The notes under the pieces are model-generated. The model did not search any database. It had not been told where the DNA came from and saw nothing but the letters and a program-made list of their open reading frames with translations. Shown here in pieces: positions 34,988 to 43,347 of a DNA stretch of 64,000 nucleotides. The translations under genes and the position numbers were made by a program. The DNA is from an uncultured Clostridia bacterium (lineage in GTDB: Bacteria; Bacillota; Clostridia; TANB77; CAG-508), in contig CAKOYB010000002.1 of assembly GCA_934130435.1 (NCBI GenBank), positions 62,001 to 126,000 on the forward strand, given 5' to 3'. How positions within the stretch are numbered: position 1 is the stretch's first letter; every line of letters begins with the position of its first letter.

Positions 34988-35161
34988 TTATCTAATGTTT
35001 TTAGTATTTCTTTGCCATCCAGAATCTTTAGCAAATGATGTTGGTTGGTGTACTGGTTCTGGTGCATATTTTATTATCAAAAATGCTATTATAATACGTA
35101 TGAGATGTGCTATTATATTTATAATTAATTGAATAAAAAAGCCTTTAAAAAATTTCTTCAA
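34988..35161 (-). CDS. Small single-span membrane protein (57 aa)
   Basis: Short ORF starting at TTG 35161 with AAAGGA about ten bases upstream. A basic N-terminus is followed by one membrane segment (about 9-31) and a polar tail with KYAPEPVHQPTSF. No family recognised. It lies in the 345-base gap between the HAD gene and the phosphodiesterase. Codon use is native. Confidence 0.5.
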   Translation of the reverse strand: MKKFFKGFFIQLIINIIAHLIRIIIAFLIIKYAPEPVHQPTSFAKDSGWQRNTKNIR

Positions 35162-35255
35162 ACTTATTTTTTCCTTTCTTGTCTAACAAAGAAGTTCACT
35201 AATGATTAATTTAAACTTAAGGTATGTTTAAGACCTCTAGCATACCTGGATATTT

Positions 35256-36404
35256 TTATTTTTCAATTGCTATTACAGGGACTTCCATTTCTTCCTTTGT
35301 TAAGCCACAATGTGTAGATTTTTTTATTTCTTTTCCTTCATTTAAAAATGTTTCTAGTTTTATTGCACTACTTGCTATAGAGATAGCAACGAAGTTTCCT
35401 AAAAAGTCATCTACTTTTATATGCTTATTTCCATATCCTAAATAATTCTCGTTTAAGAATTCTTCTTTAGAAAGAAGAATATATTCATCTTTAAAAATTG
35501 AGTTAAATCTTTTTTTAAATTCCTCCTTCATATTGTCCTTTATCCAGAATGTCATGCATCGAGATTCAAGTGATGGAGGAATTATAAAACACTCTTGCAA
35601 CTCAGGGTAATCTGTAATATTATATGATTTTTCTATGTTCTTGTGTCCATGGTCTGCAGAAATAACTAATAACGAATCAGATGGAATTTTATTAATCATT
35701 TCTTGTATTTTACTTTCTATTTCTTTTATAATTTTTGCAGCTTCTTCTGAATTAGTTCCAAATTTATGCAAAGTATTATCTGGATCGTCTAAATATGCCA
35801 TAATAAACTTTTCATCAGGAATCTTACAAAGAAACTCAATAGATTCAACAACTTCATCTATATTATCTGCTTTAATAGTTCTATTTGCTCTTCTATCACA
35901 GTATGTTGGCATAACTTCAAATGTTTTTATATTAGAAGCATCTTCTATTTTAGAAAAAATTGTTTGATAATTTACAACATCTTTAAAAACATTAAATTTG
36001 ACATTATTCAAGCTATCATTCTGATATGATTCTTTACGAGAAAACATATCAATAGCTCTTCCATATTCTTTAAAATACTGGGACCATGCAATCCAACCAG
36101 TTTCAAACGGAGCTTTTCCAGAATAATAAGATGTCATTGCAGCAGTTGTTGTAGATGGATAAACAGATGTAACTGTATCTATTTTATGAGAATATAAAAA
36201 GTTATCTTTAGAAATTGAATTAAGTATATGTTCTCCTAACCCATCCAAAATTAATAATATAATGTTTTTCTTTTTTTTAACTAGCAGATTATCTAAACTT
36301 TCTAGTGATTTGTAATTTATTTTCACGTTATAATACTTTAAAATTGATGATATCGTACTTAAAATACATTTATCATAGTTAGGTTTTATTATGTTTTTAT
36401 TCAT
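35256..36404 (-). CDS. Alkaline phosphatase superfamily phosphodiesterase
   Basis: 382 residues from ATG 36404 (GAAAGGAAATAA upstream). The nucleotide pyrophosphatase/phosphodiesterase layout is clear: metal Asp in IILLILDGLGEHIL, nucleophile Thr in YPSTTTAAMTSYYSG, and the metal-binding ISADHGHKNI. Another conserved His lies in the C-terminal part (STHCG). It hydrolyses phosphodiester or phosphomonoester bonds; substrate unknown. No signal peptide, so cytoplasmic. Confidence 0.85.
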   Translation of the reverse strand: MNKNIIKPNYDKCILSTISSILKYYNVKINYKSLESLDNLLVKKKKNIILLILDGLGEHILNSISKDNFLYSHKIDTVTSVYPSTTTAAMTSYYSGKAPFETGWIAWSQYFKEYGRAIDMFSRKESYQNDSLNNVKFNVFKDVVNYQTIFSKIEDASNIKTFEVMPTYCDRRANRTIKADNIDEVVESIEFLCKIPDEKFIMAYLDDPDNTLHKFGTNSEEAAKIIKEIESKIQEMINKIPSDSLLVISADHGHKNIEKSYNITDYPELQECFIIPPSLESRCMTFWIKDNMKEEFKKRFNSIFKDEYILLSKEEFLNENYLGYGNKHIKVDDFLGNFVAISIASSAIKLETFLNEGKEIKKSTHCGLTKEEMEVPVIAIEK

Positions 36405-36479
36405 TATTTTATTTCCTTTCAATTGTATATAACAAATTATAGCATCCTTTCCTAAATGTTTCAATAACTAAACATATTT

Positions 36480-36508
36480 TTGCATTTTATGTGATTTTGT
36501 GATAAAAT
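36480..36508 (+). promoter_or_regulatory. Sigma-A promoter for the HIT gene
   Basis: TTGCAT (36480-36485), 17 bases, TAAAAT (36503-36508). Confidence 0.55.
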
Positions 36509-36542
36509 AGAATTATAAACCTAAAAATAAGGAGGAACGATT

Positions 36543-37646
36543 ATGTTAAATAGTCAGCGGTTTATAGTAATTGTTACTGGCAACATTGCCAGAGCAGAAG
36601 CAGTCATCAAAGGCTTTAAAGCCTGCACGGTTGTAAAAACTGTGGACAGAAGTTTGCTTATGAATGTATGGCATTTTAACAAAAATGCTGTGTATTTCAC
36701 TGATCGGTTTTATAGCTGGTTGAATGAATTCAATCCAATTGTAATTCAAATAACTAATGCTACGACTGATTATGAAAGAATGCTTTTATCATCTAAAAAC
36801 ATTTTATCCGATTTTCCAAAAATGCTTAAAGCCAAAGGCATTGACTGTGGAGATCACATGAGCAATTCAACAGGTGTAAATTACATTCAGCCTGAGAGTG
36901 AATGCTTATTTTGCCAGATTCTTAAGAAAACAAATGAGAATTTGGAACACATTCTCTATGAAAGCAAAAGTTTCTATGTAATTCCAGGAACAGGAGCTTT
37001 CTTTGATGGTTATCTTATGATCATCCCTAAAAGACATGTTATGTCTTTTGCAAACTTGAACCCTGAAGAGTTAGAAGAATTTTTTATTGTTTACAATAAT
37101 ATTTCTGCAATACTTGAAGATATTTATCACAAGCCAATCTTTGGTTTTGAATGTGGTTCAGGTAAAACTGGTGCTGGAAAGCACAAAACCTCAATTGTAC
37201 ACTGCCATTTTCATATGGCACCGACAGACATGCCTGTTCTGGAAGAAGTTCAAAAAAGTGGTTTAAATCCACAGCTTATTCTTAAAGAAGAACTTCCACT
37301 ATTTTCTGAAGATCCATACATGCTGTATGTTGATCAAAGAGGAAATTGGTTTATATCATGTGATAAGCGTGATTATTATCCCAGGCAGCATCCTCGCCAG
37401 GTACTTGCTCATTGGATGTTAATCAACGAAAAAAGTATCCTTGAAAAACATCTTGAAACGATAATATCAAATATGACTAAGGAAGATATTGAATCACTGT
37501 GGAATTCAGAAGAATTTTACAACTGGCGTATTTATCCTTTAAGAAATAGACTTGATATTATTGCAGCTGAATTTAGGAACTATTGCGAAAGAAATTTTGC
37601 AAAACTATTACCAATGGATCGTCGTTCTGTTCGCTTTGATGACTAA
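36543..37646 (+). CDS. HIT family protein with long extensions, foreign-looking
   Basis: 367 residues. The histidine triad HCHFH lies near residue 221 within a HIT domain (about 118-235) that also has ESECLFCQIL zinc ligands and PGTGAFFDGYLMIIPKRHV. A 115-residue N-terminal extension and a 125-residue C-terminal region are of unknown family. HIT proteins are nucleotide hydrolases or transferases. The gene has higher GC than its neighbours and two in-frame CGG codons (36558 and near 36703), so probably acquired. It has its own promoter and terminator. Confidence 0.75.
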   Translation: MLNSQRFIVIVTGNIARAEAVIKGFKACTVVKTVDRSLLMNVWHFNKNAVYFTDRFYSWLNEFNPIVIQITNATTDYERMLLSSKNILSDFPKMLKAKGIDCGDHMSNSTGVNYIQPESECLFCQILKKTNENLEHILYESKSFYVIPGTGAFFDGYLMIIPKRHVMSFANLNPEELEEFFIVYNNISAILEDIYHKPIFGFECGSGKTGAGKHKTSIVHCHFHMAPTDMPVLEEVQKSGLNPQLILKEELPLFSEDPYMLYVDQRGNWFISCDKRDYYPRQHPRQVLAHWMLINEKSILEKHLETIISNMTKEDIESLWNSEEFYNWRIYPLRNRLDIIAAEFRNYCERNFAKLLPMDRRSVRFDD

Positions 37647-37662
37647 ACGATTGAACCTCCTT

Positions 37663-37697
37663 AAGAGAATTAAGAAATAATTTCTTAATTCTCTTTT
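37663..37697 (+). terminator. Terminator after the HIT gene
   Basis: Perfect 15-pair stem AAGAGAATTAAGAAA / TTTCTTAATTCTCTT, then TT. Confidence 0.85.
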
Positions 37698-37778
37698 CTA
37701 TTCATTTGAATTATAATTAAATCAGTTAAAATAAATTATAAACTTAAGCTTTATTTATTTTAATTATTTATTCTATGT

Positions 37779-37808
37779 TTGCATTTACATTTGCTTATAT
37801 GATATAAT
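37779..37808 (+). promoter_or_regulatory. Promoter for the second Xer recombinase
   Basis: TTGCAT (37779-37784), 18 bases, TATAAT (37803-37808). Confidence 0.5.
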
Positions 37809-37843
37809 TCAAATGGTTAGATTAGATTTTTAAAGGAGAAACA

Positions 37844-38824
37844 ATGATTAATAGAGAATTAAATCCAGATTATTTAAATTCATTTTTAGATTATTCTATT
37901 ACCATATTAAATAAATCACCAAATTCTATAAAAGAATACAATTATGATATAGCTATGTTTTTAAAATATATAAAATTGCACTTTAATTTAACTAAAGAAC
38001 ATGACTTTTCAAAGATAACAATATCTGATTTGCCTATATCAGTAATCCAAAAAATTGAACTTTCTGATATTCATGCTTTTATATCGTATTTAGCTACCAA
38101 TTTACATAGCAAACCTTCTACTCGTGCGAGAAAATGTTCTAGTATTAGAATATTTTTTAAATATTTATCTCAAAAGGAAAAAATAATACCAAATAACCCG
38201 GCACAAAATTTAGAAACACCAAAAAAAGAAAAGCGTATGCCAAAATACTTATCGTTAGATGAAAGCAAAAAGCTATTATATGCCATATCAGATGATGCTG
38301 ATAATAGAAACGAAAAAAGAGATTATGCTATTGTTACTATTTTCTTAAATTGCGGAATTCGTTTGTCTGAATTAGTTGGAATTAATATTAAAGATATTAC
38401 ATTTAGTGAATGTAAATTAAACGTAATTGGAAAGGGAAACAAAGAAAGAACTATATATCTAAATAAATCATGTATGAATGCTATTAACGATTATATTGAA
38501 AATTCAAGGCCTAAAGAAGGCGTAAAATCTACTTCTAAAGATGCATTGTTTTTAAGTGAGCGAATGGAAAGAATTAGTAATAGAACTGTTCAATATGTAG
38601 TAAAAAAAGAATTAATGAAAGCTGGATTAGATTCAAATAAGTATTCAGTTCATAAGTTACGACATACTGCAGCTACACTAATGTACCAATATGGCGGTGT
38701 AGATATTCGAGCTTTACAAGAATTGCTCGGACATGAAAGTATTTCAACAACAGAAATTTATACACATGTAGAAAATTCCCAAGTAAGAAGTGCTATTGAA
38801 AATAATCCATTAGCTAATATATAA
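37844..38824 (+). CDS. xerC: Tyrosine recombinase (XerC-like)
   Basis: 326 residues, longer than XerD mainly at the N-terminus. Catalytic residues are complete: Arg173 (CGIRLSELVG), a Lys in the GKGNKER beta-hairpin, His270 and Arg273 (HKLRH), His297 (LGHES) and Tyr306 (EIYTH). In Clostridia a XerC-like gene often lies next to lexA; here it sits beside a LexA-box-controlled yneA-like gene. Likely the partner of XerD rather than a phage integrase, as no phage genes are near. Symbol is provisional. Confidence 0.78.
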   Translation: MINRELNPDYLNSFLDYSITILNKSPNSIKEYNYDIAMFLKYIKLHFNLTKEHDFSKITISDLPISVIQKIELSDIHAFISYLATNLHSKPSTRARKCSSIRIFFKYLSQKEKIIPNNPAQNLETPKKEKRMPKYLSLDESKKLLYAISDDADNRNEKRDYAIVTIFLNCGIRLSELVGINIKDITFSECKLNVIGKGNKERTIYLNKSCMNAINDYIENSRPKEGVKSTSKDALFLSERMERISNRTVQYVVKKELMKAGLDSNKYSVHKLRHTAATLMYQYGGVDIRALQELLGHESISTTEIYTHVENSQVRSAIENNPLANI

Positions 38825-38828
38825 GTTT

Positions 38829-38858
38829 AAATATAGGAGGTTTACCTCCTATATTTTA
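38829..38858. terminator. Bidirectional terminator between xerC and the LysM gene
   Basis: AAATATAGGAGG / CCTCCTATATTT stem between convergent genes. Confidence 0.75.
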
Positions 38859-39152
38859 TATTTCTGGGATATTTAATTCATCTCCAATCTTTAATTCACT
38901 ATTTTTGAGATTATTTAAACACTTAATTTCATATACTACATCTCTTATGTCTTTATTTTGAAAGTATACATTAGAATTTTTTTCACATTTTGCTATGCTC
39001 CATAAACTATCTCCTTTTGATACATATACTTTTTTATACTTAACTTCGTTATGTGAGAAACTAATATTAAAAGATAAAATCATTAGTAATGCACTAATAG
39101 AAGTTAATAATAATATACTTTTAATAAGTCTTTTTCTATTTAAAATCTTCAT
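38856..39152 (-). CDS. LysM-domain membrane protein, YneA-like SOS division inhibitor
   Basis: 98 residues: a basic N-terminus and one membrane segment (about 11-30), then a single LysM domain (YVSKGDSLWSIAK...LKIGDELNIP). This is the layout of Bacillus YneA, which delays division during DNA damage. A LexA box lies inside its promoter spacer, which strengthens the call. AAGGAGGGACAT precedes ATG 39152. Sequence outside the LysM domain is not diagnostic. Confidence 0.78.
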   Translation of the reverse strand: MKILNRKRLIKSILLLTSISALLMILSFNISFSHNEVKYKKVYVSKGDSLWSIAKCEKNSNVYFQNKDIRDVVYEIKCLNNLKNSELKIGDELNIPEI

Positions 39153-39194
39153 ATGTCCCTCCTTACTACGAACATTATTTTGTATTACATCTTT

Positions 39195-39223
39195 ATTATA
39201 CTAGAACATATGTTCTTTGTCAA
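39195..39223 (-). promoter_or_regulatory. SOS promoter: LexA box inside a sigma-A promoter
   Basis: On the minus strand TTGACA (39223-39218), 17-base spacer, TATAAT (39200-39195). The spacer contains GAACATATGTTC (39204-39215), the Gram-positive LexA box GAACN4GTTC. Confidence 0.85.
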
Positions 39224-39237
39224 GAATATTTCTTAAT

Positions 39238-40275
39238 TTAAATTCTTAAGTTCTTACCTGCATATATAAGATCAGGATCTTTTATATTGTTCATTTTTAC
39301 TAATTCAGATACAGTAACATTAAATTTTAGTGCAATTTTAGATAAAGTATCTCCTTTTTTTATTGTATAGATTTTATGTTTTAAATCTCCTATATTCTTT
39401 TCATTTGAAAATGGAATTTTTAGAATTTCTCCAACAAATATTAAGTTTGGATTTTTTATATTGTTAATATCAACTATAGTTTCTATATTTGTATTGTATA
39501 TAGCTGCAAGTTTAGTTAAAGTATTTCCTCTTTTTACCTTTATAAATCTTGTTTTATCTATGTTGTTCTTATGTTCTATTTTTGCAATCTCAGTTTTGTT
39601 ATCTAAAAAAATTTCTTTTGTAAAATAGTCTTTGTCAACATATCCATTTATTCCCTTAACTCTTCCTTTATCAGAATATTGAAATCCTTGCCATAAATCC
39701 CAATTTTTATTTTTTGTAGGTTTTGATACACCATATTCAGCTATCCATATTGGATATTTACTAGCCAATTTGGTACTAAAAATGTTTTTGGAATTAAAGC
39801 TATCTGAGTATATTATTAATTCTTTGTTTGTTAATTCTTTTACTTTTTCTAAGAATGTTTCTGAAATGTTATTTATTTCCTCTTTATTTAAACTACCAAA
39901 GCTCTCAAAATCCATTGCTAATTTGCAATCAAAACTTTTCTTGCTAATTACGGAAGAAAAAAATAAAGCTTCATCAATAGCTTCTTCTATACTTTTTGCT
40001 GTTAAATAGTGATATACTCCTATTTTTAAATTATTTTTTTTAGCATTGGCATAATTTTTTTCAAAATAAGGATCAATATAATTATTTCCTTGAGTTGCCT
40101 TTATATAAACTATGTAAATATTGTCATCAGCTACATCTGAAAAATCAATGTTTCTTTGCCATTGACTTACATCAATTCCATTATATATAGTATTGCTTGA
40201 TGGTTCAAAAGCAAATGACACGCTGCTAAAAATAATAAAAATAAAAAAAGCTGAAAATATGAAAGTTTTCTTCAT
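39238..40275 (-). CDS. GH25 lysozyme with two LysM domains, secreted
   Basis: 345 residues. Signal peptide (about 1-22, KKTFIFSAFFIFIIFSSVSFA), then a GH25 muramidase domain (about 30-215) with NGIDVSQWQ and AMDFES acids, and two C-terminal LysM repeats (about 250-295 and 300-345). It would cut the glycan strands of the cell wall. The gene is next to the yneA-like gene; both have LysM domains. Confidence 0.9.
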   Translation of the reverse strand: MKKTFIFSAFFIFIIFSSVSFAFEPSSNTIYNGIDVSQWQRNIDFSDVADDNIYIVYIKATQGNNYIDPYFEKNYANAKKNNLKIGVYHYLTAKSIEEAIDEALFFSSVISKKSFDCKLAMDFESFGSLNKEEINNISETFLEKVKELTNKELIIYSDSFNSKNIFSTKLASKYPIWIAEYGVSKPTKNKNWDLWQGFQYSDKGRVKGINGYVDKDYFTKEIFLDNKTEIAKIEHKNNIDKTRFIKVKRGNTLTKLAAIYNTNIETIVDINNIKNPNLIFVGEILKIPFSNEKNIGDLKHKIYTIKKGDTLSKIALKFNVTVSELVKMNNIKDPDLIYAGKNLRI

Positions 40276-40367
40276 AATACACTCCTTTCTTTTTTATATT
40301 ATATTTATCAAATAATTTATGCGTTCCAAGTCAAAGCAATTATAAGATATATTAATTTTAATATGAC

Positions 40368-40403
40368 TTGCGCAGAAATTTGCCTTTTTAGGCTTCTGCG
40401 CAA
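40368..40403. repeat. Long GC-rich inverted repeat between dpaB and the GH25 gene
   Basis: TTGCGCAGAA / TTCTGCGCAA arms (40368-40377, 40394-40403), with an inner GCC/GGC pairing. No T tail, so not a clear terminator; the 184-base gap shows nothing else. Confidence 0.55.
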
Positions 40404-40459
40404 AAACTAGTAATATAAACTCTATAATCGGGTAAATAATGCAAATGCTGTTTTTATAT

Positions 40460-41038
40460 TCATAATAAAATAGGTTGAATTTGCTCTCTTTCTAGTGCAT
40501 ATTCTAATGTCTTTTTAATGTATTTTGGGTCAAATACTATAGAACGAGGTTTTGTTATTGGATTATCCTGTCTAAATGGAACAAAATAATAATTTTCTCT
40601 ATTAAGCAATCTTCCAATGTTTTCTGCACTATTGGCTAATCCATCATTTGTTGATACAGCAATAACGAGAGGATTTCCATTTCTTAAATGAGATTTTGCT
40701 GCCATAAGTACAGGTGTATCTACAATTCCATTACTCAATTTGGCTAGAGTGTTTCCACTGCATGGAGCTATTATCATTACATCTGTCATGTGTTTAGGCC
40801 CTATTGGTTCAGCATCTTCAATTTTGTGAATAATTTCTTTGCCAGTTATATCTTCTATTTCTTCTATAAATTGCTGTGCTGTACCAAATTTTGAATTAAT
40901 GTTATATGCATTAAATGACATTATAGGTAATATATTAGCTTCCTCTTTTACCAATTCTTTCATTTGTAATATAGTATTTTTAAATGTACAAAAGGAACCA
41001 GTTAAGCAAAAACCTATGTTTTTATCTTTTAAATTCAA
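40460..41038 (-). CDS. dpaB: Dipicolinate synthase subunit B
   Basis: 192-residue flavoprotein-like subunit (SpoVFB) that, with DpaA, makes dipicolinic acid for the spore core. KNIGFCLTGSFCTF, MIIAPCSGNTLAKLSNGI and the C-terminal FDPKYI segments fit. Start TTG 41038 with AAAGGAGG nine bases upstream. No dpaA gene is adjacent, which is unusual since the two normally form an operon. It follows the second dispersed element. Confidence 0.85.
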   Translation of the reverse strand: MNLKDKNIGFCLTGSFCTFKNTILQMKELVKEEANILPIMSFNAYNINSKFGTAQQFIEEIEDITGKEIIHKIEDAEPIGPKHMTDVMIIAPCSGNTLAKLSNGIVDTPVLMAAKSHLRNGNPLVIAVSTNDGLANSAENIGRLLNRENYYFVPFRQDNPITKPRSIVFDPKYIKKTLEYALEREQIQPILL

Positions 41039-41138
41039 AGACTTTCCCTCCTTTTATATCACAATACTTCCTTATATCTTATGATTTTATGTAAATTTTG
41101 GTTCTTGGCAAATCAAACAATATAATATGCTACATATA

Positions 41139-41178
41139 TGCAAGAACAAAGCGACTTTAGTCGCCCTTTGTTCTCGCA
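41139..41178. repeat. Long hairpin next to the dispersed element
   Basis: Arms TGCAAGAACAAAG / CTTTGTTCTCGCA with an inner GCGACTTTAGTCGC hairpin. Its outer arm is the end of the dispersed element. Confidence 0.5.
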
Positions 41179-41260
41179 TATTTAAGTTTCCGAATGGAAT
41201 GAGAAAATCTCAAAGGCAATAGCGATTATAGCATTTTTTATATAGTAGGAAATGAGAAAA
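41167..41260 (-). repeat. Dispersed intergenic element, copy 2
   Basis: Reverse-strand copy of 2296-2388, about 88 percent identical by eye, upstream of dpaB in its reading direction. Confidence 0.6.
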
Positions 41261-41270
41261 TTGGTACTAT

Positions 41271-41305
41271 AAAAAAGTACTAGAAAATAAATTCTAGTAC
41301 TTTTA
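41271..41305 (-). terminator. Terminator after mscS
   Basis: AAAAGTACTAGAA / TTCTAGTACTTTT stem, with a T run on the minus strand. Confidence 0.75.
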
Positions 41306-41318
41306 AATAATAGCTGTT

Positions 41319-42104
41319 CTATTTTGAATGTATATCTATTTGATTATATGGAATTTCAACATTTTTTTCATCAAGTTTTATTTTTAAAATTCTTAAAATA
41401 TCTCTTTTAGCTTGTAACATCTCTTCTGGAGGACATTTAATTGCTAACTTGTATATTACAGCCGAATCAGCAAATTCACCTATACCTATATATTTAATAC
41501 TTTCAATATTCGTTAATGAATTTTTTATGCAATCTATTATGGTATTAATTATATCTTCCATATATTCAACGCTATATTCATAGGCAACTGGTATATCAAT
41601 ACCAAATTGTCCAGAAAGTAGTGTTGACTGAGTAATATTTCTATTTGCAGTTACAAACATATTGCCAGTTCTAATATCTAAAATCTTTGTATTTTTAATT
41701 CCGATATTAATAACCTTTCCTTCCACTTCACCAATTTTCACAATATCACCTATTGAAAAATAATCATCAACTACAATATTAAATCCCATAATAATGTCTT
41801 TTAAGGCATCCTGAAGTGATAGTCCAATAATTACAGATACAATCCCAAGACCAGCAATTATTGAAGAAACATTAACTCCATTTACCTGAAGAATAATTAA
41901 TAAACCTAGAATAATAAATATATATTTACAGCAATTTCCGACTACTCTAAAGATTGTCATTTCTTTTTTATGTTCTTTATTAACATTTGCATCAACTTTT
42001 TTTGATAATCTATTTAGTATTTTTTTAAAAATTCTATATATTAATGTTAATATTATTACTACTATTATGGAAGTAATAATATTTTTATTTATATATTTTT
42101 CCAT
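41319..42104 (-). CDS. mscS: MscS-family mechanosensitive channel
   Basis: 261 residues with three membrane segments. The pore helix and beta domain are recognisable: GVNVSSIIAGLGIVSVIIGLSLQDALKDIIMGFNIVVDDYFSIGDIVKIGEVEGKV. The short form, like YkuT, acts as an osmotic safety valve. 22 bases from ackA, same strand. Confidence 0.9.
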   Translation of the reverse strand: MEKYINKNIITSIIVVIILTLIYRIFKKILNRLSKKVDANVNKEHKKEMTIFRVVGNCCKYIFIILGLLIILQVNGVNVSSIIAGLGIVSVIIGLSLQDALKDIIMGFNIVVDDYFSIGDIVKIGEVEGKVINIGIKNTKILDIRTGNMFVTANRNITQSTLLSGQFGIDIPVAYEYSVEYMEDIINTIIDCIKNSLTNIESIKYIGIGEFADSAVIYKLAIKCPPEEMLQAKRDILRILKIKLDEKNVEIPYNQIDIHSK

Positions 42105-42125
42105 ACATAATCTTCCTTTTTTACT

Positions 42126-43319
42126 TTATTTTATTAAATTTTTAGTGTCTCTTGCAATAACTAATTCTTCATTTGTTGGTATTATATAGGCTCTTATTTT
42201 AGATTCAGGTTTTGTTATTAGTACTTCTTTTCCTCTTACATTGTTTTTTTCTTCATCAATTATAAGTCCCATAAATTCTAAATTTTTGCAAACCTTTTTT
42301 CTTATATTAATTTGATTTTCACCTATTCCACCAGTAAATACTACTACATCTAATCCATTCATAGATACAGCATATTTAGCAATAAATTGTGCAATAGATC
42401 TTGTAAATAATTCAATTGCAATATGTGCTTTAGGTTTATCTTCTTCATATGATGCAAGTTCTATTTGCCTAAAATCTGGATCTAGTCCTGTTATTCCATA
42501 TAATCCAGATTTCTTATTAAGAAGTGAATTCGCTTCCTTTGGACTAAGTTTTTCTTTTTCCATTATATCTGTTACAACTGATGGATCTAAATCTCCAGAG
42601 CGGGTAACCATAGGAATTCCACCAAGAGGTGAAAGCCCCATTGAAGTGTCAATAGATTTTCCGCCATCAACAGCAGTAATACTTGCACCTTGCCCCAAAT
42701 GGCATGTAACAATTTTTAAATCTTCAATTGGTTTGTTTTCTAATTTTGCCGCCAAATTTGCAACAAATTGATGAGAAGTACCATGTGCTCCATATTTTCT
42801 TATTCTATATTTTTCATAGAATTCATATGGTATTGGATATATATAATTTTCTTTTGGCATTGTCTGATGAAAAGCTGTATCGAATACTGCTGACATAGGT
42901 GTTCCAGGCATTGCTTTTTGACATGCTCTAATTCCTAATATTGCTGCTGGATTATGTAATGGTGCAAGTGCTGAACATTGATCTATTTTTTCAATTACAT
43001 CTTCGTCTATTAGAACTGATTTATTAAATAATTCTCCACCATGAACAATTCTATGTCCAACAGCATCAATTTCTTTCAATGAATCGATAACTTTATATTC
43101 AGGATTCATAAATTGTTCCAAAATAACTTCCAAAGCTTCTGTATGATTCATTACAGCTTTTTTTATAACTGTTGCATTACCATTAACCTTATGTGTTAAA
43201 AATGATTCTTGCTCTCCTATTCTTTCAAAATTTCCTTTGGCTAAAACACCTTCATTTTCCATATTTATTAATTGGTATTTCAATGATGAACTTCCACAAT
43301 TTACAACTAAGATTTTCAT
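42126..43319 (-). CDS. ackA: Acetate kinase
   Basis: 397 residues from ATG 43319 (AAAGGAGAG upstream; the extension above it is not needed). KILVVNCGSSSLKYQL, HRIVHGG, FDTAFHQTMP and GIGEN motifs are all present. It converts acetyl phosphate to acetate with ATP formation. Follows pta. Confidence 0.96.
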   Translation of the reverse strand: MKILVVNCGSSSLKYQLINMENEGVLAKGNFERIGEQESFLTHKVNGNATVIKKAVMNHTEALEVILEQFMNPEYKVIDSLKEIDAVGHRIVHGGELFNKSVLIDEDVIEKIDQCSALAPLHNPAAILGIRACQKAMPGTPMSAVFDTAFHQTMPKENYIYPIPYEFYEKYRIRKYGAHGTSHQFVANLAAKLENKPIEDLKIVTCHLGQGASITAVDGGKSIDTSMGLSPLGGIPMVTRSGDLDPSVVTDIMEKEKLSPKEANSLLNKKSGLYGITGLDPDFRQIELASYEEDKPKAHIAIELFTRSIAQFIAKYAVSMNGLDVVVFTGGIGENQINIRKKVCKNLEFMGLIIDEEKNNVRGKEVLITKPESKIRAYIIPTNEELVIARDTKNLIK

Positions 43320-43347
43320 TTTTTTATTTCTCTCCTTTAAAATAATT

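Noticed and set aside
37844..38824. Second Xer recombinase as a phage or mobile-element integrase
   Set aside because: No phage, conjugation or attachment-site features nearby, and the layout fits a chromosomal XerC beside an SOS gene.
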